Below, one piece after another: positions 1-10,821 of a stretch of 64,000 bases of DNA. Under the pieces are notes generated by a model. It was not told where the DNA came from. It saw only the letters and a program-made list of their open reading frames with translations, and made no database searches. Position 1 is the stretch's first letter. Each line of letters begins with the position of its first letter. The translations under genes and the position numbers were made by a program. Source of the stretch: Coenobita brevimanus (Eukaryota > Arthropoda > Malacostraca > Decapoda > Coenobitidae); the NCBI GenBank assembly GCA_032717465.1, contig CM064657.1, positions 22,882,348 through 22,946,347 on the forward strand, read 5' to 3'.

Positions 1-11
1 TCAAGCACGTA

Positions 12-3000
12 CAGTAATCACTGTGATATCCGGACGCCCAATATCCGAACATCCCTACTACCCGGACATAATCGTCCCGGGATCCAATATTCCCAAAATG
101 GTCCGAAAACCCCAAAAAAAATAAAAAATAAAAAATAATAATAATAAAAAAAAAATGAATTTTTCCCGCCCGTAATTTGAACTTGCCGCGCACAGTGCGG
201 GAGAGCATTGTTGTGGCGCGTCATTCCTCCGACGTCCGATAGAGCGCCACTGCATCCTCCCCACTTTCCGCCTGTCTCTCGCCGCGAGTGCATGCTCGTC
301 GTTATGGCTGCCCACGTGATCATTTTTGTGGTGGTGCCTTACCTGCTGCACGCACTCCTGCTGCTCTCGGGCCTCCTCTTAGTGTGTGTGATGATGGCCC
401 CGCCACCTGAGAAAAGGAAGAGAGTGGTGTTGACTCTGGAGAAGAAACGGGAGATATTGGAGAAAGTAGATGCGGGGTGGTCTTCTTCCCGCATTCTCTG
501 CAAGTTTAACCTGGCCCAGTCTACTTTGTTCGATATTAAGAGATCCCGAGACAAACTCATGCAGTACATGGCTGACTTCTCGTCGAGAAGCAAACACAGC
601 GTGGAGAGGAAGGTTATGTTTACCCCCAAGTTTGCAGAAATCGACCGATCCACGTTGATTTGGTATCGACAACAATGTGCTGCTGGTGTGATGGTACGTG
701 GAACGGAGCCAAAGGCTGCTACTGAGAAGTTCGCCAGGCTTCACGACGCCCTAGACTTCAAGGCATCCGAGGGTTGGCTCTTTGCGTTCAAGTTACGGCA
801 TGGCTTTACCAACCGTAAAGCTCATGGCGAAGCATTGGACGCTAACGAGGATGGAGTTGACGAGTTTCAGCACAAGGTGAAGGGCTTGATCGACAGGGAG
901 GGCCTCACTTTCGGTCAAGTCTATAACGCAGACGAAACTGGCCTATTCTATCGCTCGCTGCCAACGAACACTCTAGCCGAGGAGACGGAGAAGCATGTAC
1001 CTGGCTGCAAGCTCTCCAAGGAACGGATATCTGCTTTGTGTTGTGTCAATGCTAACGGCATGCACCGGCTTAAGCCCGTTATTGTTGGCCATGCAAAGCA
1101 GCCTCGGTGCCTTCATGGGGTGATGGATGTCCTTCCTGTCATCTGGTACCATTCTTTGAAGGCATGGTTTACAGCTGTGATCTTCAAAGACTGGTTCCAC
1201 CGCCACTTCATCAAGGAGGTCATCCATTACCAGACGAAGACACTGGGAATCCCGCACGACCAAGTAAAGGCCCTCCTTCTCGACAATGCACCTGCCCACC
1301 CGTGTGACAAGGACTTGGTTGCTGAAAATGGCCGAATTAGGTGCATGTTTCTGCCACCTAATACGACTGCTCTCATCCAACCAATGGACCAAGGAGTGAT
1401 CGTGGCAACAAAGCTCCTATACCGTTGGAAGTTCGTGGACGAGGTGATGGTTGTTCTCGAGGACGAGGACGAGCGCAGGGAGGGACAGGACACACGAGGC
1501 AAGCGGACTTTGGAAAACCTTTGCCACTACAACATTAAGTCTGCGCTGTACAATTGGGCTAGCGCATGGAAGGAAGTCCCTGTGAAGCCTCTGGAAAATG
1601 GTTGGTCTCGTCTGCTTCTCGGAACGGATGTGGAGTACGATTTTCTAGGCTTTGACGTGGATGACTTCCATGCACAGCTACGTACGCACGGCAACGATGT
1701 TGATGTGGTCGATGTTCGTGAGTGGTTGGATGACGACGAGGGTGATCCTGGGTATCAGACGTTGTCTGATATCGAGATTGCGTCTTCAGTTGCAGGTGTC
1801 AGTACCAAACTTGAAGATTCCGACGAGGAAGGCGACGATGATGCGGACTTCTCTCAGCACGATACTACTCCAGCCATCTCCAAGCTGAGCGCACTCCGGG
1901 AACATCTAGAGTTCGTCCTAGACTACCTGGAACACCCGGACTGCGACAGGGAGATGGGGCCCTTGGGACTCGTGGACGAAGTGCGTGCTTTCAGGCAGCG
2001 CATCAGCAATCATCAGAATCGTCGGTCATTGCGTCAATCAACCATTGACAGTTTTTTCAGGCCCGTGACCCCCGCTGTGCCCAGCCCTGGCTCCACTCCG
2101 TTGCCTCCCCAAGACAGGCCCTCATGCTCCGAGCCACAGCCCAGCACATCAGCCATGGTGGAGTCACCGCTCGACGTGAGTTTGCGGCTGTCTTCAGAGT
2201 CATCTGCAGTGGGTACGCCATCACCACGACCCAGCGATGCACCCCTAGGTCACCTGCCAGTGATACTCTCAGACTCTGACAGTGAATAAACAGCAAGAAC
2301 TTCTCCACTAGACCACATGGGAATTTAGAGTGTTGTGCAGTGAAAAAAACAGTGTGTTGTGTTAAGGATTTACAGTTGTGAGAGAAAAGACTTAATTGAA
2401 ACAAAATTTAACGTAAATAGACTTGTTTGTTTTGGCTTTGGAAAATTATTAGAAGAATGGAAAAGTTAAAGTGCAACACTTAGTAAGTTACAATGGAGCA
2501 TTAGTTAGACAAGAGTGCACACTGTGAAGAGAACGGACATCTGTGTGCGATTGACTAAGTTCAGTGCAAGACTTCAGGAACAGTGTACTGCAAGTGCTTC
2601 AGGAAATCCTTCTTACTGTCAGAGTCTGAGAGGAGGCGGTTATTCATCGAGGTGGCCATGGACTTGCTGTAAGTAGGCAGAATGTTTCATACTGTACTTT
2701 TTTCCATACTATACTTACCTCATTTCACTCTTTAATGTCCTTTATTGGTGTGAATAGGGTGTTAGGAGCTATGCATGTGCAGTAGGAAGGTGTTTTTCTG
2801 AGTTAGGCTAGGTTAGGGTCCATAAGTACCAGTCCAGGAGCCAGTCACCAGAATGTTTATTATTGTATGAACCTACTTCTAAACCCTCATTTTATGTTTC
2901 TTTTGCCTTTATTTCAGCCATTTATGTGCCTTATTGGTGTGATTTGATTCTTAAATAGATGCTATGCATGTCCAGAGGGAGTTGTATAGGTGTTTCTCTG

Positions 3001-3109
3001 AGTTAGGGTCCATAAGTACAAATCCATAAGCTGGGGCCCAATATCCGGACAGAACCACTATCCGGACCTACCTATGGCTCTATTATGTCGGATATTGGAG
3101 TGATTACTG
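12..3109 (+). mobile_element. Full-length Tigger (pogo-type) DNA transposon
   Basis: The ends are terminal inverted repeats: the left starts CAGTAATCACTGTGATATCC, and the right, read in reverse complement, starts CAGTAATCACTCCAATATCC. A TA dinucleotide flanks each side (10-11 and 3110-3111), the duplication expected of Tc1/mariner/pogo elements. The empty site can be read in related repeat copies near 4.61 kb and 7.95 kb, where the same host sequence (AAGCACGTACAGTAATCC) is uninterrupted. The element is about 3.1 kb and carries one transposase frame, an A/T-rich 5' leader (about 100-180) and an untranslated 3' part of about 800 bp (2290-3109). That 3' part resembles the non-autonomous copies further right. 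Good TIRs, a TA duplication and an open frame make it the best-preserved transposon here. Confidence 0.9.
391..2289 (+). CDS. Tigger/pogo DDE transposase
   Basis: This is a cut-and-paste transposase of the pogo/Tigger branch (CENP-B-like DNA binding plus DDE superfamily 1). I start at the ATG-ATG at 391/394, just before the conserved N-terminal helix-turn-helix (residues about 8-60, VLTLEKKREILEKVD); the frame is open further upstream but that part looks like leader. A second, Tc5-type helix-turn-helix follows at about 90-150. Catalytic aspartates are visible as NADETGL (D181), LLDNAPAH (D298) and QPMDQG (D333), giving DD34D spacing. The product is about 632 residues, a little longer than typical. 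The acidic C-terminal tail carries a PCNA-binding-like motif, QSTIDSFF (549-556), and ends in VILSDSDSE, which resembles a SUMO-interacting motif. There is no internal stop or frameshift, so the protein could be functional. Family is certain; activity is inference. Confidence 0.9.
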   Translation: MMAPPPEKRKRVVLTLEKKREILEKVDAGWSSSRILCKFNLAQSTLFDIKRSRDKLMQYMADFSSRSKHSVERKVMFTPKFAEIDRSTLIWYRQQCAAGVMVRGTEPKAATEKFARLHDALDFKASEGWLFAFKLRHGFTNRKAHGEALDANEDGVDEFQHKVKGLIDREGLTFGQVYNADETGLFYRSLPTNTLAEETEKHVPGCKLSKERISALCCVNANGMHRLKPVIVGHAKQPRCLHGVMDVLPVIWYHSLKAWFTAVIFKDWFHRHFIKEVIHYQTKTLGIPHDQVKALLLDNAPAHPCDKDLVAENGRIRCMFLPPNTTALIQPMDQGVIVATKLLYRWKFVDEVMVVLEDEDERREGQDTRGKRTLENLCHYNIKSALYNWASAWKEVPVKPLENGWSRLLLGTDVEYDFLGFDVDDFHAQLRTHGNDVDVVDVREWLDDDEGDPGYQTLSDIEIASSVAGVSTKLEDSDEEGDDDADFSQHDTTPAISKLSALREHLEFVLDYLEHPDCDREMGPLGLVDEVRAFRQRISNHQNRRSLRQSTIDSFFRPVTPAVPSPGSTPLPPQDRPSCSEPQPSTSAMVESPLDVSLRLSSESSAVGTPSPRPSDAPLGHLPVILSDSDSE

Positions 3110-3946
3110 TACAGTAATCCAGTATTGCGCTGCACTTAGAGTAATTCTTTGCCCCACGCCAGTTTCAACCTCCAGTTTGCACACCACAGTTAATCCTTTG
3201 CACTCTGAATTCTAATTTCTGAACACTGCACAACAATGTAAATTCCTGTGTGGTCTACTGGCGATGTACTGCAGTTTATTCACAAAAAACGAGCACGTGT
3301 GGCATCCACTGTGATAAGTACCTGCTTGCGATCGAAGTTAGGCAATGACTCTTGGTGCGGGGAAATAGAGTTGCCTGATTGCAATGGCCACATTACCAAA
3401 CTCCTCAATTTTCATTACCAAATTTAACTTTTCATTACCAAATTCGAAAAGGTAGGATTTATTCTTCACTAATCATATATACAATTGGAATTACATGTAA
3501 TCACTCTCCTTATAATTAACAGCATGTTGATTATTTTCACACTATGTAGGCCTGCAGTTTAATCAGAGAGAGCAGACAATCCACCATCATCATCCTGTGT
3601 ATCCTCATACATGTGAAAAATCTGTTTGGTAATGCATTATTGTGATTCATTACCAAACGAATTTTTCATTACCAAATTGGCCCACATTTGGTATTGAAAA
3701 ATACCAAATGGCAACTATGACAGGGGAGGGGAGAGGGGGGGGGATGGAAAGGGTGAAGGGGCCATGGTGTAAGCAGCTGTTTGGCGCCGTGCGGCAATTT
3801 CAAATTACGAGAGGGGAAAAAATTGGACTTTGGGGAGGTGGTAATTTTTTCTTTTGGGGGGCATTTTTGGGTTCTGAAGGCCCAGGCCTACAATGTCTGG
3901 TAAGTAGGGTGTCCAGAAAGTGGGCGTCCGGATAGTATAGGGATTA

Positions 3947-3949
<3 letters not shown>
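3110..3949 (-). mobile_element. Non-autonomous Tigger relative, copy A (part)
   Basis: The piece ends at 3949 with a Tigger-like terminus (GGGATTACTG followed by TA) and runs leftward as the reverse strand. Its interior lacks any transposase and resembles copies B and C: blocks with the word ATTACCAAA repeated on both strands, then the 3' region shared with the complete Tigger. The complete Tigger has inserted into it, so bases 1-11 are the continuation of this copy, which then leaves the window. Intact copies B and C suggest a full length near 1.26 kb. Proximal to 3949 is the G-rich 5' leader (3720-3750). Confidence 0.8.

Positions 3950-4000
<51 letters not shown>
3950..4000. repeat. (TA)n microsatellite between two Tigger ends
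   Basis: About 25 TA units lie exactly between the 5' end of copy A (reverse) and the 5' part of copy B (forward). Roughly 26 bp expected at the tip of copy B are missing and replaced by TA repeat. The two elements form a head-to-head inverted pair around this array. Confidence 0.9.
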
Positions 4001-4004
<4 letters not shown>

Positions 4005-5583
4005 ACTTTCTGGACACCCCACTTACTGGGCATTGTGGGCCTGGACCTTCAGAACCCAAAAATGGCCAAGAAAAGAAAAAAATTCCAAAAAAATCCGAAT
4101 TTTTTCCCACTTGTAATTTGAAATTGCCACGTGGCACCGAACAGCTGTTACACCACAGACCCTTCACCGCTTCCTTCCTCCCCCCTCCCCCCTTACCTGT
4201 CAGGGTTGCCATTTGGTATGTTTCATTACCAAATGTGGGCCAATTTGGTAATGAAAAATTTGTTTGGTAATGAATCAGAATACAGTAATCCCTTTACTAT
4301 CTGATGTAATAGAGCCAAAGGCATGTCCGGAAAGTGGTCCTGTCTGGAAAGTGGACCTCTGACTGCTGGACTGGTACTTATAACTGAAACCCAGCCTAAT
4401 TTGAAAGCCACATAAATAACTCCCTACCGGACATGCATAGCACTTAGTTAAACCTATTTAAAACCCTATTCACACCAATAATGGACATAAAGCATGAAAT
4501 AAATGAAAAGGAACCAAAGAATGAGGAATTAGAAGTGACTATACCTCAGCCAGGATACTTACAACACTTCTGTGGCCACCTTCTTAAGGCTTTGGCAGTG
4601 GTGAAAATGCTCTTGAAGCACGTACAGTAATCCAGTGTTGTGCTGCACTTACAGTAATTCTTTGCACTGAGTTATAATTGTTTAACACTGCACATTGTTA
4701 ATTGCAACACGCCAGTTTCAACCTCCAGTTTGCACTCCACAGTTAATCCTTTGCACTCTATTCTAATTTCTTAACACTGCACAACACCGTAAATTCCCGT
4801 GTGGTCTACTGGCGAGGTATTGCGGTTTATTCACTGTTTATTCACAAAAAAAAACAAGCACATGTGGCATCCACTGTGATAAGCATCCACTCGCGATCGA
4901 AGTTAAGCAGTAAGTGTTGGAGTGTTTGTGACGGGGAAACAGAGTTGCCAGTTCGCAAGGGTCACATTACCAAACTCCTCAATTTTCATTACCAAATTTA
5001 ACTTCTCATTACAAAATTCATAAAGCTAGCATTTATTCTTCACTAATTATATATACAAGTGGAAATACATGTAATCACTTTCCTTATAATTAACATCATG
5101 TTGATTATTTTCACGCTGTGTTGGCTAGCAGATTAACCCCTTCTTTACTGAATTTCCGAAATGTGTACCTCCGTACTCAAAATGAAATGTCAGCAGCGGA
5201 ACCGAATACGATCATGAGTACCCTAGTACTCACGATCATTATAGGAGCCTATTGGGCCACCTCTTCCTCGGTTTGGGTGCTTTGTGATCCCATGTGTGAT
5301 GACATATGGCAATTTTGTCACTGATGCCGCACTCCCCTGCCATATGCCCCTGCCATGGGGCATAGTTTTATGAAAATGACTCAGATATGTTGTGTAGGTC
5401 ATTGTACCCTATATATTTTGAATTTGGTATATATAATGCCCTATAACATGTGATATAATATGACCAGATAATGCTTCTTGGTAAGGGGACTGTCGCTAGC
5501 TTAGCAGGAAACTGTGTGAGAGCACACCGTAGTGTTTTTCAAGCAGCCGAACGTGTCAGTGCTTTTGGATTTACTTCTGTCCC

Positions 5584-5841
5584 ATGGCATCCTACGGCAA
5601 TGAATCTGACTTGGATAGTGACTTTTAAGTGTCTGACGATAACGAAACACAATCTGACATAACTGTGAGCAACTCTGATGAGGAGTACATGCCCGAGAAT
5701 GACAGTGAAGTGACAGATAATAGTGGGGAAAGTGATACTGATTCTGGTATCAGTTTGGCCTTGAAGCGCATCGCCCCACCCCCACCTACTTTTGACCTGC
5801 CTGTCTCCTACCTCATTCTTCATGGATCTTCTTTATACTGA
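5584..5841 (+). pseudogene. piggyBac transposase N-terminal fragment
   Basis: From the ATG at 5584 the frame encodes a short acidic start (MASYGNESDLDSDF), an in-frame TAA, then more Asp/Glu/Ser-rich sequence (for example SNSDEEYMPENDSE) and a proline run, ending at TGA. Acidic N-termini of this kind are typical of piggyBac transposases, and the TTAA-flanked context agrees. The catalytic core is missing, so it cannot encode an active enzyme. A GT-AAGT at about 5846 could be a chance splice donor. Confidence 0.6.
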
Positions 5842-5950
5842 CAAGGTAAGTAATACAATCATTATTCTCCTCCCTGTTCATTGATTTATTTTTCTATCTA
5901 CTATATTTATCTGTATATTGTATGTTTACTAAATCAGTTGGTTAGACATG

Positions 5951-6750
5951 TAATATTGTCATTAGTGAAGATGAATGAGAGTTACAAGGTTTGGTGAATG
6001 AATTTGGGACAGTGTGTAGGAGGAGGAAACTGAAAGTTAATATAAACAAAAGTAAAGTTATGGTGTTTGAGAGGAATGAAGTCACAAAATGTACAGTGAG
6101 GTTGGATGGTGAGGATATGGAGAGTGTGAGTGCATTCAAGTACCTGGGTAGTGTGATGAGTAAGGATGGAACTTTGGGGGATGAAGTGCGTGAAAGGGTA
6201 CAGCAGGGAAGGAAGGTTGTTGGTTCACTGAAAGCAGTGATGAGAAATAGGGAGGTGAGCATGGAAGAAGTCACTGCATGGTAGTATTGTGATCCCTACC
6301 CTGACGTATGGAAGCGAGGCATGGACCTTGCTAGAGGCGAACAAGACAAGAGTGAGAGCAGTGGAAATAACTTACTTGAGAGGAGCATGTGGAGTGACAT
6401 GGAGGGACAGGTTGACGAATGAAGAAGTGAAGGGACGTTGTGGGGTGGATGTGGACATGGTTGAGAAGATTAGGAGAAATACACTGAGGTGGTTTGGACA
6501 TGTGGAGAGAATGGAGAATGAAAGAACGACTAAGAGGGTGTATGTAGGTGAGATGGAGGGAGGGAGAGGGAGGGGTAGACTGAGGATGAGTTGGAGGGAT
6601 GGAGTTGAGAGGTATATGAGGGAGGAAGGGTGAGTTGGGGGGAGGGTAATCAAATGGTGGGTGACAGAGCGACTTGGAGGCGTTTTGTCTGCGGCCACCC
6701 TTTGCGGGATTAGGGCGTCGGGCTATAGATAGATAGATAGATAGATAGAC
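5951..6750 (+). mobile_element. 5'-truncated LINE with (TAGA)n tail (copy R1)
   Basis: The fragment holds only the end of the RT protein: VNEFGTVCRRRKLKVN, LTYGSEAWTL, then RWFGHVERM near the C-terminus. It ends in GGGCGTCGGGCTATAGATAG plus TAGA repeats. A probable target duplication, TAGACAT, is seen before 5951 and after the tail (6744-6751). One frameshift near 6285 separates the two open pieces (5991-6284 and 6289-6633). It is the same family as copies R2, R3 and R4. Confidence 0.85.
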
Positions 6751-8622
6751 ATTATTTTAATATATCATAAACACGTCTCGTGGTCATTATCTACTTACCA
6801 ATACAAAAATAAATAATATAAAGCAAATAGAAATGATGTAATGATAAAATAAATATTACCCCACCAAAGAGCCACGCCTGGGGGAAATTCGGTTTGGCAG
6901 GGGGGGTAGCTGACCGGGGTAAGGGGGGATGTGGTAACAAAGGGGTTAATCAGAGAGAGCAAACTATCCCCCATCTCCTGTGTATTCTCATACATGTGAA
7001 AAATCCATTTGGTAATCCATTATTCTGAACATGTGAAAAATCCATTTGGTAATCCATTATTCGGATTCATTACCAAACGAATTTTTCGTTGCCAAATTGG
7101 CCCACATTTGGTAATGAAAAATACCAAATGGCAACCCTGACAGGGGAGGGGGGAGGAAGGAAGGGGTGAAGGGTCCGTGATGTAACAGCTGTTCAGTGCC
7201 GAGCGACAATTTCAAATTACGGGTTGGAAAAAATTAAGATTTTGGGGGGATTTTTTTCTTTTTTTTGGCCATTTTTGAGTTCCGAAGGTCCAGGCCCACA
7301 ATGTCCGGTAAGTGGGGTGTCCGGAAAGTGGGCGTCCGGAAAGTACGGGGATTACTGTAATGCATTGCCAAACGGATTTTTCACGTGCATGATGATACAC
7401 AGGATGGAGATGGTGGATTGTTTGCTCTCTCTGATTAATCTGCTAGCCAACACTGTGTGAAAATAATCAACATGCTGTTAATTATAAGAAGAGTGATTAC
7501 ATGTACAGTATTTCCACTTGTATATATAATTAGTGAAGAATAAATGCTGGCTTTACAAATTTGGTAATGAAAAGTTAAATTTAGTAATGAAAATTGAGGA
7601 GTTTGGTAATGTGGCCTTTGCAATCAGGCAACTCTGTTTCCCCGTCACCAACACTCATCTCCAACAGTTACTGCCTAACTTCAATCACGAGTAGATGCTT
7701 ATCGCAATGGAAGCCACACTTGCTCATTTTTTGTGAATAAACAGTGAATAAACTGCAATACCTCGCCAGTAGGCCACGTGGGAATTTACAGTGTTGTGCA
7801 GTGTTAAGTAATTAGAATTTAGAGTGCAAAGGATTAACTGTGGAGTGCAAGTTGGCAGTTGAAACTGGCGTGGTGCAGCTAAGAACAATGTGCAGTGTTA
7901 AACAATTATAACTCAGAGTGCAAAGAACTAAGTGCAGCACAACACTGGATTATTGTACGTGCTTCAAGAGCATTTTTACCACTGCCAAAACCTTAGAAAA
8001 GGCGGCCACCAACGTGCTGTAAGTACCCTGGCTGAGGTACAGTCATTTCTGTTTCCTCATTCTTTGGTTCCTTTTCATTTATTTCATGCTTTATGTCCAT
8101 TATTGGTGTGAATAGGGTCTTCAATAGGTTTAAATAGGTGCTATGCATGTCCAGTAGGGAGTTATTTAGGTGGCTTTCAGAGTTAGGCTGGGTTAGGGTC
8201 CTTAACCCCTAAAACGCGGATCGTCGCTTTTGCGACAGTCGGCCCAAAGGGCAAGACGGCGGGTCGTCGCGTTTGCGATTTGAGTTAATTTTGAATAACC
8301 GCGGGCAAGCAGGCTCAAGCTGGTATTGTCTCTCAGTCCCGCCACCCGTGAGCTACTTTTAGCACACTTGACCTTTGTACTACTGACCTCGGTTGTTGCC
8401 AAGTCTCATTTTTTTTACCCACGGACGCACCGATGCGCGGCCCTCCCTCGTCGTGCGATATGGCAACGCGCGGATGGCTGATACGTGTCAATCTGCGCCG
8501 TCATCTCGCAAGCACTTTTTGCTATTGGGAAACGCTTGTTTCCCCAGTTGTCACACTGTCATTTTTTCGCGCGGTTTGCCCCAGATTAGCGTCAGTCCAC
8601 GCAAATCTGCCACGGTGACACC

Positions 8623-10821
8623 ATGTCAGGCTCTAGCTCTTCTAGTTCCGTGCCTTCTAGCCCTCCGAAAAAGGGTTTTGTTACCTCTACGCCCTTCAAA
8701 ACTTTACAAGTGACTACCAAGGGGCTAAGTGACTCGGCCATAGCATCTGAACTGTTGAAAGCCTCTATGGACTACGGCAGTGACGTGGGTGTTTTGTCTA
8801 GCCTGGCTGAATCAGAGACACAATCGAGTGCTGATTCAGCCCCTGAAGTGATGATTTCTGTGCCCGAGGAAACTGTGACTGTGCCCAGCACCTCTACAGG
8901 GAAGGCCCCGGTGAAAAGGGGCCTCGAATATGGAAAGGGAGAGAAAAGGAAGAGGAGCGGAGACAGCAGTGCACCGCCATTGTCCACTACGCCACGCCAC
9001 ACCACCGCAAGCCTGCCACGTTCTCCCAGCCCTCTTCTCTCGTCCTCCTCGTCTGCTGTCCTGTCTCCTGAGTCATCGGAGTCTCCATCACCACCGAGAA
9101 AGGGAAGTAGACGAGCAATGTTACGTATGAGAGGTTATCGTAGGCCTAGTGTTCGTGTCAGTAAAGTTAAGTCCCCTAGGCTAACTCCCACTAGGCAACT
9201 CAGGAGTCACGCCACCGCAGATGACCTTGACCCAAGCGATAATCTCCCTCCAACCACCACCACCACCACCACAACACCAACACGGCCTGGGATAACCTCT
9301 CCCTTACCTACTATTGCCCAGCCTGCCTCACCCACTCCCACACGACCTGCCTCACCCCCAGCCGCCCCAAGCACCTCCCAGCCTAGGCAGGGAACTTTAG
9401 ATGCTTTTGTGTGGTCAGAGGGATCAGATTTTGTGCCTGAAGATCTGCCCTTTGACGAAAGTGAGTGTGGACTTCAGGCTGACTTCCCTGTGGACGACGA
9501 TGGTGAATGTGTTGACTACCTGTTGGCCTTCCTTGACGACGAGGTTATGGAGCACATCTGTACAGAGACCAACAGGTACGAGGGGCAATGTGCGCCAATT
9601 CGCGAAGAAGAAGGTGAGGCTGCGACGCCATCCACGTCGCGGATGGCATCATGGGTGCCTTTGACGATCCGCGAGCTTTTTGTATTTATTGCCTTGATGT
9701 TGCTTATGCCGCACAACTGGAAGCATAAGTTGGAAGAGTACTGGGGTTCCGACGAGCTGTGCCCAACACCAATATTCAATAAATACATGAGCCGCGATCG
9801 TTTTAGGCAGCTGATGACTTATCTTCACTTCGCGAATAATGATGAGCCTTCCCAAACTGACCCATTATGGAAAGTGAGGGGAATCCTGAACATGATCAAA
9901 GATAAGTTTACGAGGTTCTTGCGCCCTTTCAAGAAAGTCGTGATTGACGAGTCTTTGGTATTGTTCAGGGGCCGTCTTCGGTTCGTCCAGTACATTCCAA
10001 GCAAACGCCACCGCTTTGGAATCAAGTTTTTCGTGCTGTGCGACTGCAAGACGGGGTTCATCCTTGACTTCGTCATCTACACCGCCAGCAATGTCGACTT
10101 GGATAAGACTGACCCCCTTGGATTCTCTGGTTCTTTGGTGAAAGTGCTTTTGGAAAAGTACTTTGGCGAGAATCATGTCCTGTATACGGACAATTATTAT
10201 ACAGCTCCAAAACTCGCCAAGTACCTTTCTGAACACGGCGTCGGCTCCTGTGGCACTGTCAGAAGTAACAGGGCACATTACCCTGCCTTCCCAGAGGCTG
10301 AAAAGTCAAAGCGGGGAGACGTGCACCTGAAGAAATCTGACAAGATGCTTGCGATCAGGTGGCATGATAAGAGAGTCGTGAACATGCTCACCACAGTACA
10401 CAAGGGTGAAATGCTGGCAACAGGGAAGGTCGACAGAAGGACTGGCGAGCCTGTGATGAAGCCTGATGCTGTAATTGACTATAACGTCAATATGCGGCTG
10501 GTGGACAAGTCGGATATGATGATTGGAGAGATTGACTGTCTGAGGAAAAATCGTCGTTGGTACAGGAAGGTGTTCTTGCACTTGATTGACATGTGCATGT
10601 TGAACGCCTTCATCCTGTATAAAATCAAGAACAGGAAGCCAGCCAACTACTCTCTCAGAAGATTCTCCAAGACTTGTGTCTACCAGCTGCTTCAGCGTTA
10701 TGGCCAGGTGCTTTCAACAGGTCCCAAACGCCACCCTCACACACCTCCAGACCGCCTACAGTGTATGGCCTACCTTCAGCGACACCGCCTGGAGCCACTG
10801 CAAAGAGGGGGAAAGCACTGA
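8623..10821 (+). CDS. piggyBac-type DDD transposase
   Basis: The frame starts at an ATG preceded by CACGGTGACACC and encodes 732 residues. The first ~250 residues are a Ser/Pro/Thr-rich, low-complexity N-terminus with basic patches (GEKRKRSG). An acidic linker follows (VPEDLPFDESE), then the transposase core from about residue 340 (TIRELFVFIALMLLM). Predicted catalytic aspartates are VVIDESLVLF (D442), LYTDNYYTAP (D523) and MRLVDKSDMM (D628). The family normally ends with a cysteine-rich zinc domain. Here the frame ends in RGGKH at 10821, and that domain is in another frame (10821-10958), so a small indel around 10.75-10.81 kb has cut it off. piggyBac enzymes excise and insert precisely at TTAA; loss of the zinc domain would be expected to impair DNA end binding. 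Confidence 0.93.
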   Translation: MSGSSSSSSVPSSPPKKGFVTSTPFKTLQVTTKGLSDSAIASELLKASMDYGSDVGVLSSLAESETQSSADSAPEVMISVPEETVTVPSTSTGKAPVKRGLEYGKGEKRKRSGDSSAPPLSTTPRHTTASLPRSPSPLLSSSSSAVLSPESSESPSPPRKGSRRAMLRMRGYRRPSVRVSKVKSPRLTPTRQLRSHATADDLDPSDNLPPTTTTTTTTPTRPGITSPLPTIAQPASPTPTRPASPPAAPSTSQPRQGTLDAFVWSEGSDFVPEDLPFDESECGLQADFPVDDDGECVDYLLAFLDDEVMEHICTETNRYEGQCAPIREEEGEAATPSTSRMASWVPLTIRELFVFIALMLLMPHNWKHKLEEYWGSDELCPTPIFNKYMSRDRFRQLMTYLHFANNDEPSQTDPLWKVRGILNMIKDKFTRFLRPFKKVVIDESLVLFRGRLRFVQYIPSKRHRFGIKFFVLCDCKTGFILDFVIYTASNVDLDKTDPLGFSGSLVKVLLEKYFGENHVLYTDNYYTAPKLAKYLSEHGVGSCGTVRSNRAHYPAFPEAEKSKRGDVHLKKSDKMLAIRWHDKRVVNMLTTVHKGEMLATGKVDRRTGEPVMKPDAVIDYNVNMRLVDKSDMMIGEIDCLRKNRRWYRKVFLHLIDMCMLNAFILYKIKNRKPANYSLRRFSKTCVYQLLQRYGQVLSTGPKRHPHTPPDRLQCMAYLQRHRLEPLQRGGKH

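Larger units (their letters stand above)
5137..6945 (+). mobile_element. piggyBac-like element with a LINE inside
   Basis: TTAA lies on both sides (5133-5136 and 6946-6949). The ends form short inverted repeats: CCCCTTCTTTAC on the left and, in reverse complement, CCCCTTTGTTAC on the right. The left half holds the N-terminus of a piggyBac-type transposase; the rest of the gene is absent. A 5'-truncated LINE (5951-6750) interrupts it. The element is the third nesting level (B, then C, then this), and its LINE is the fourth. Confidence 0.8.
4283..7357 (-). mobile_element. Non-autonomous Tigger relative, copy C
   Basis: Both TIRs are visible: CAGTAATCCCTTTACTATCT at 4283 (3' end) and, in reverse complement from 7357, CAGTAATCCCCGTACTTTCC (5' end). 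TA duplications lie at 4281-4282 and 7358-7359. The empty site is readable in copy A near 3.64 kb. Copy C is reversed relative to B and is itself split by a TTAA-flanked piggyBac-like element (5137-6945). Without that insert it is about 1.27 kb and contains no transposase. Confidence 0.87.

Noticed and set aside
208..390. N-terminal extension of the Tigger transposase from a TTG at 208
   Set aside because: The family starts near the helix-turn-helix, and the extension is a hydrophobic, non-conserved reading of the leader; the ATG at 391 is a better start.
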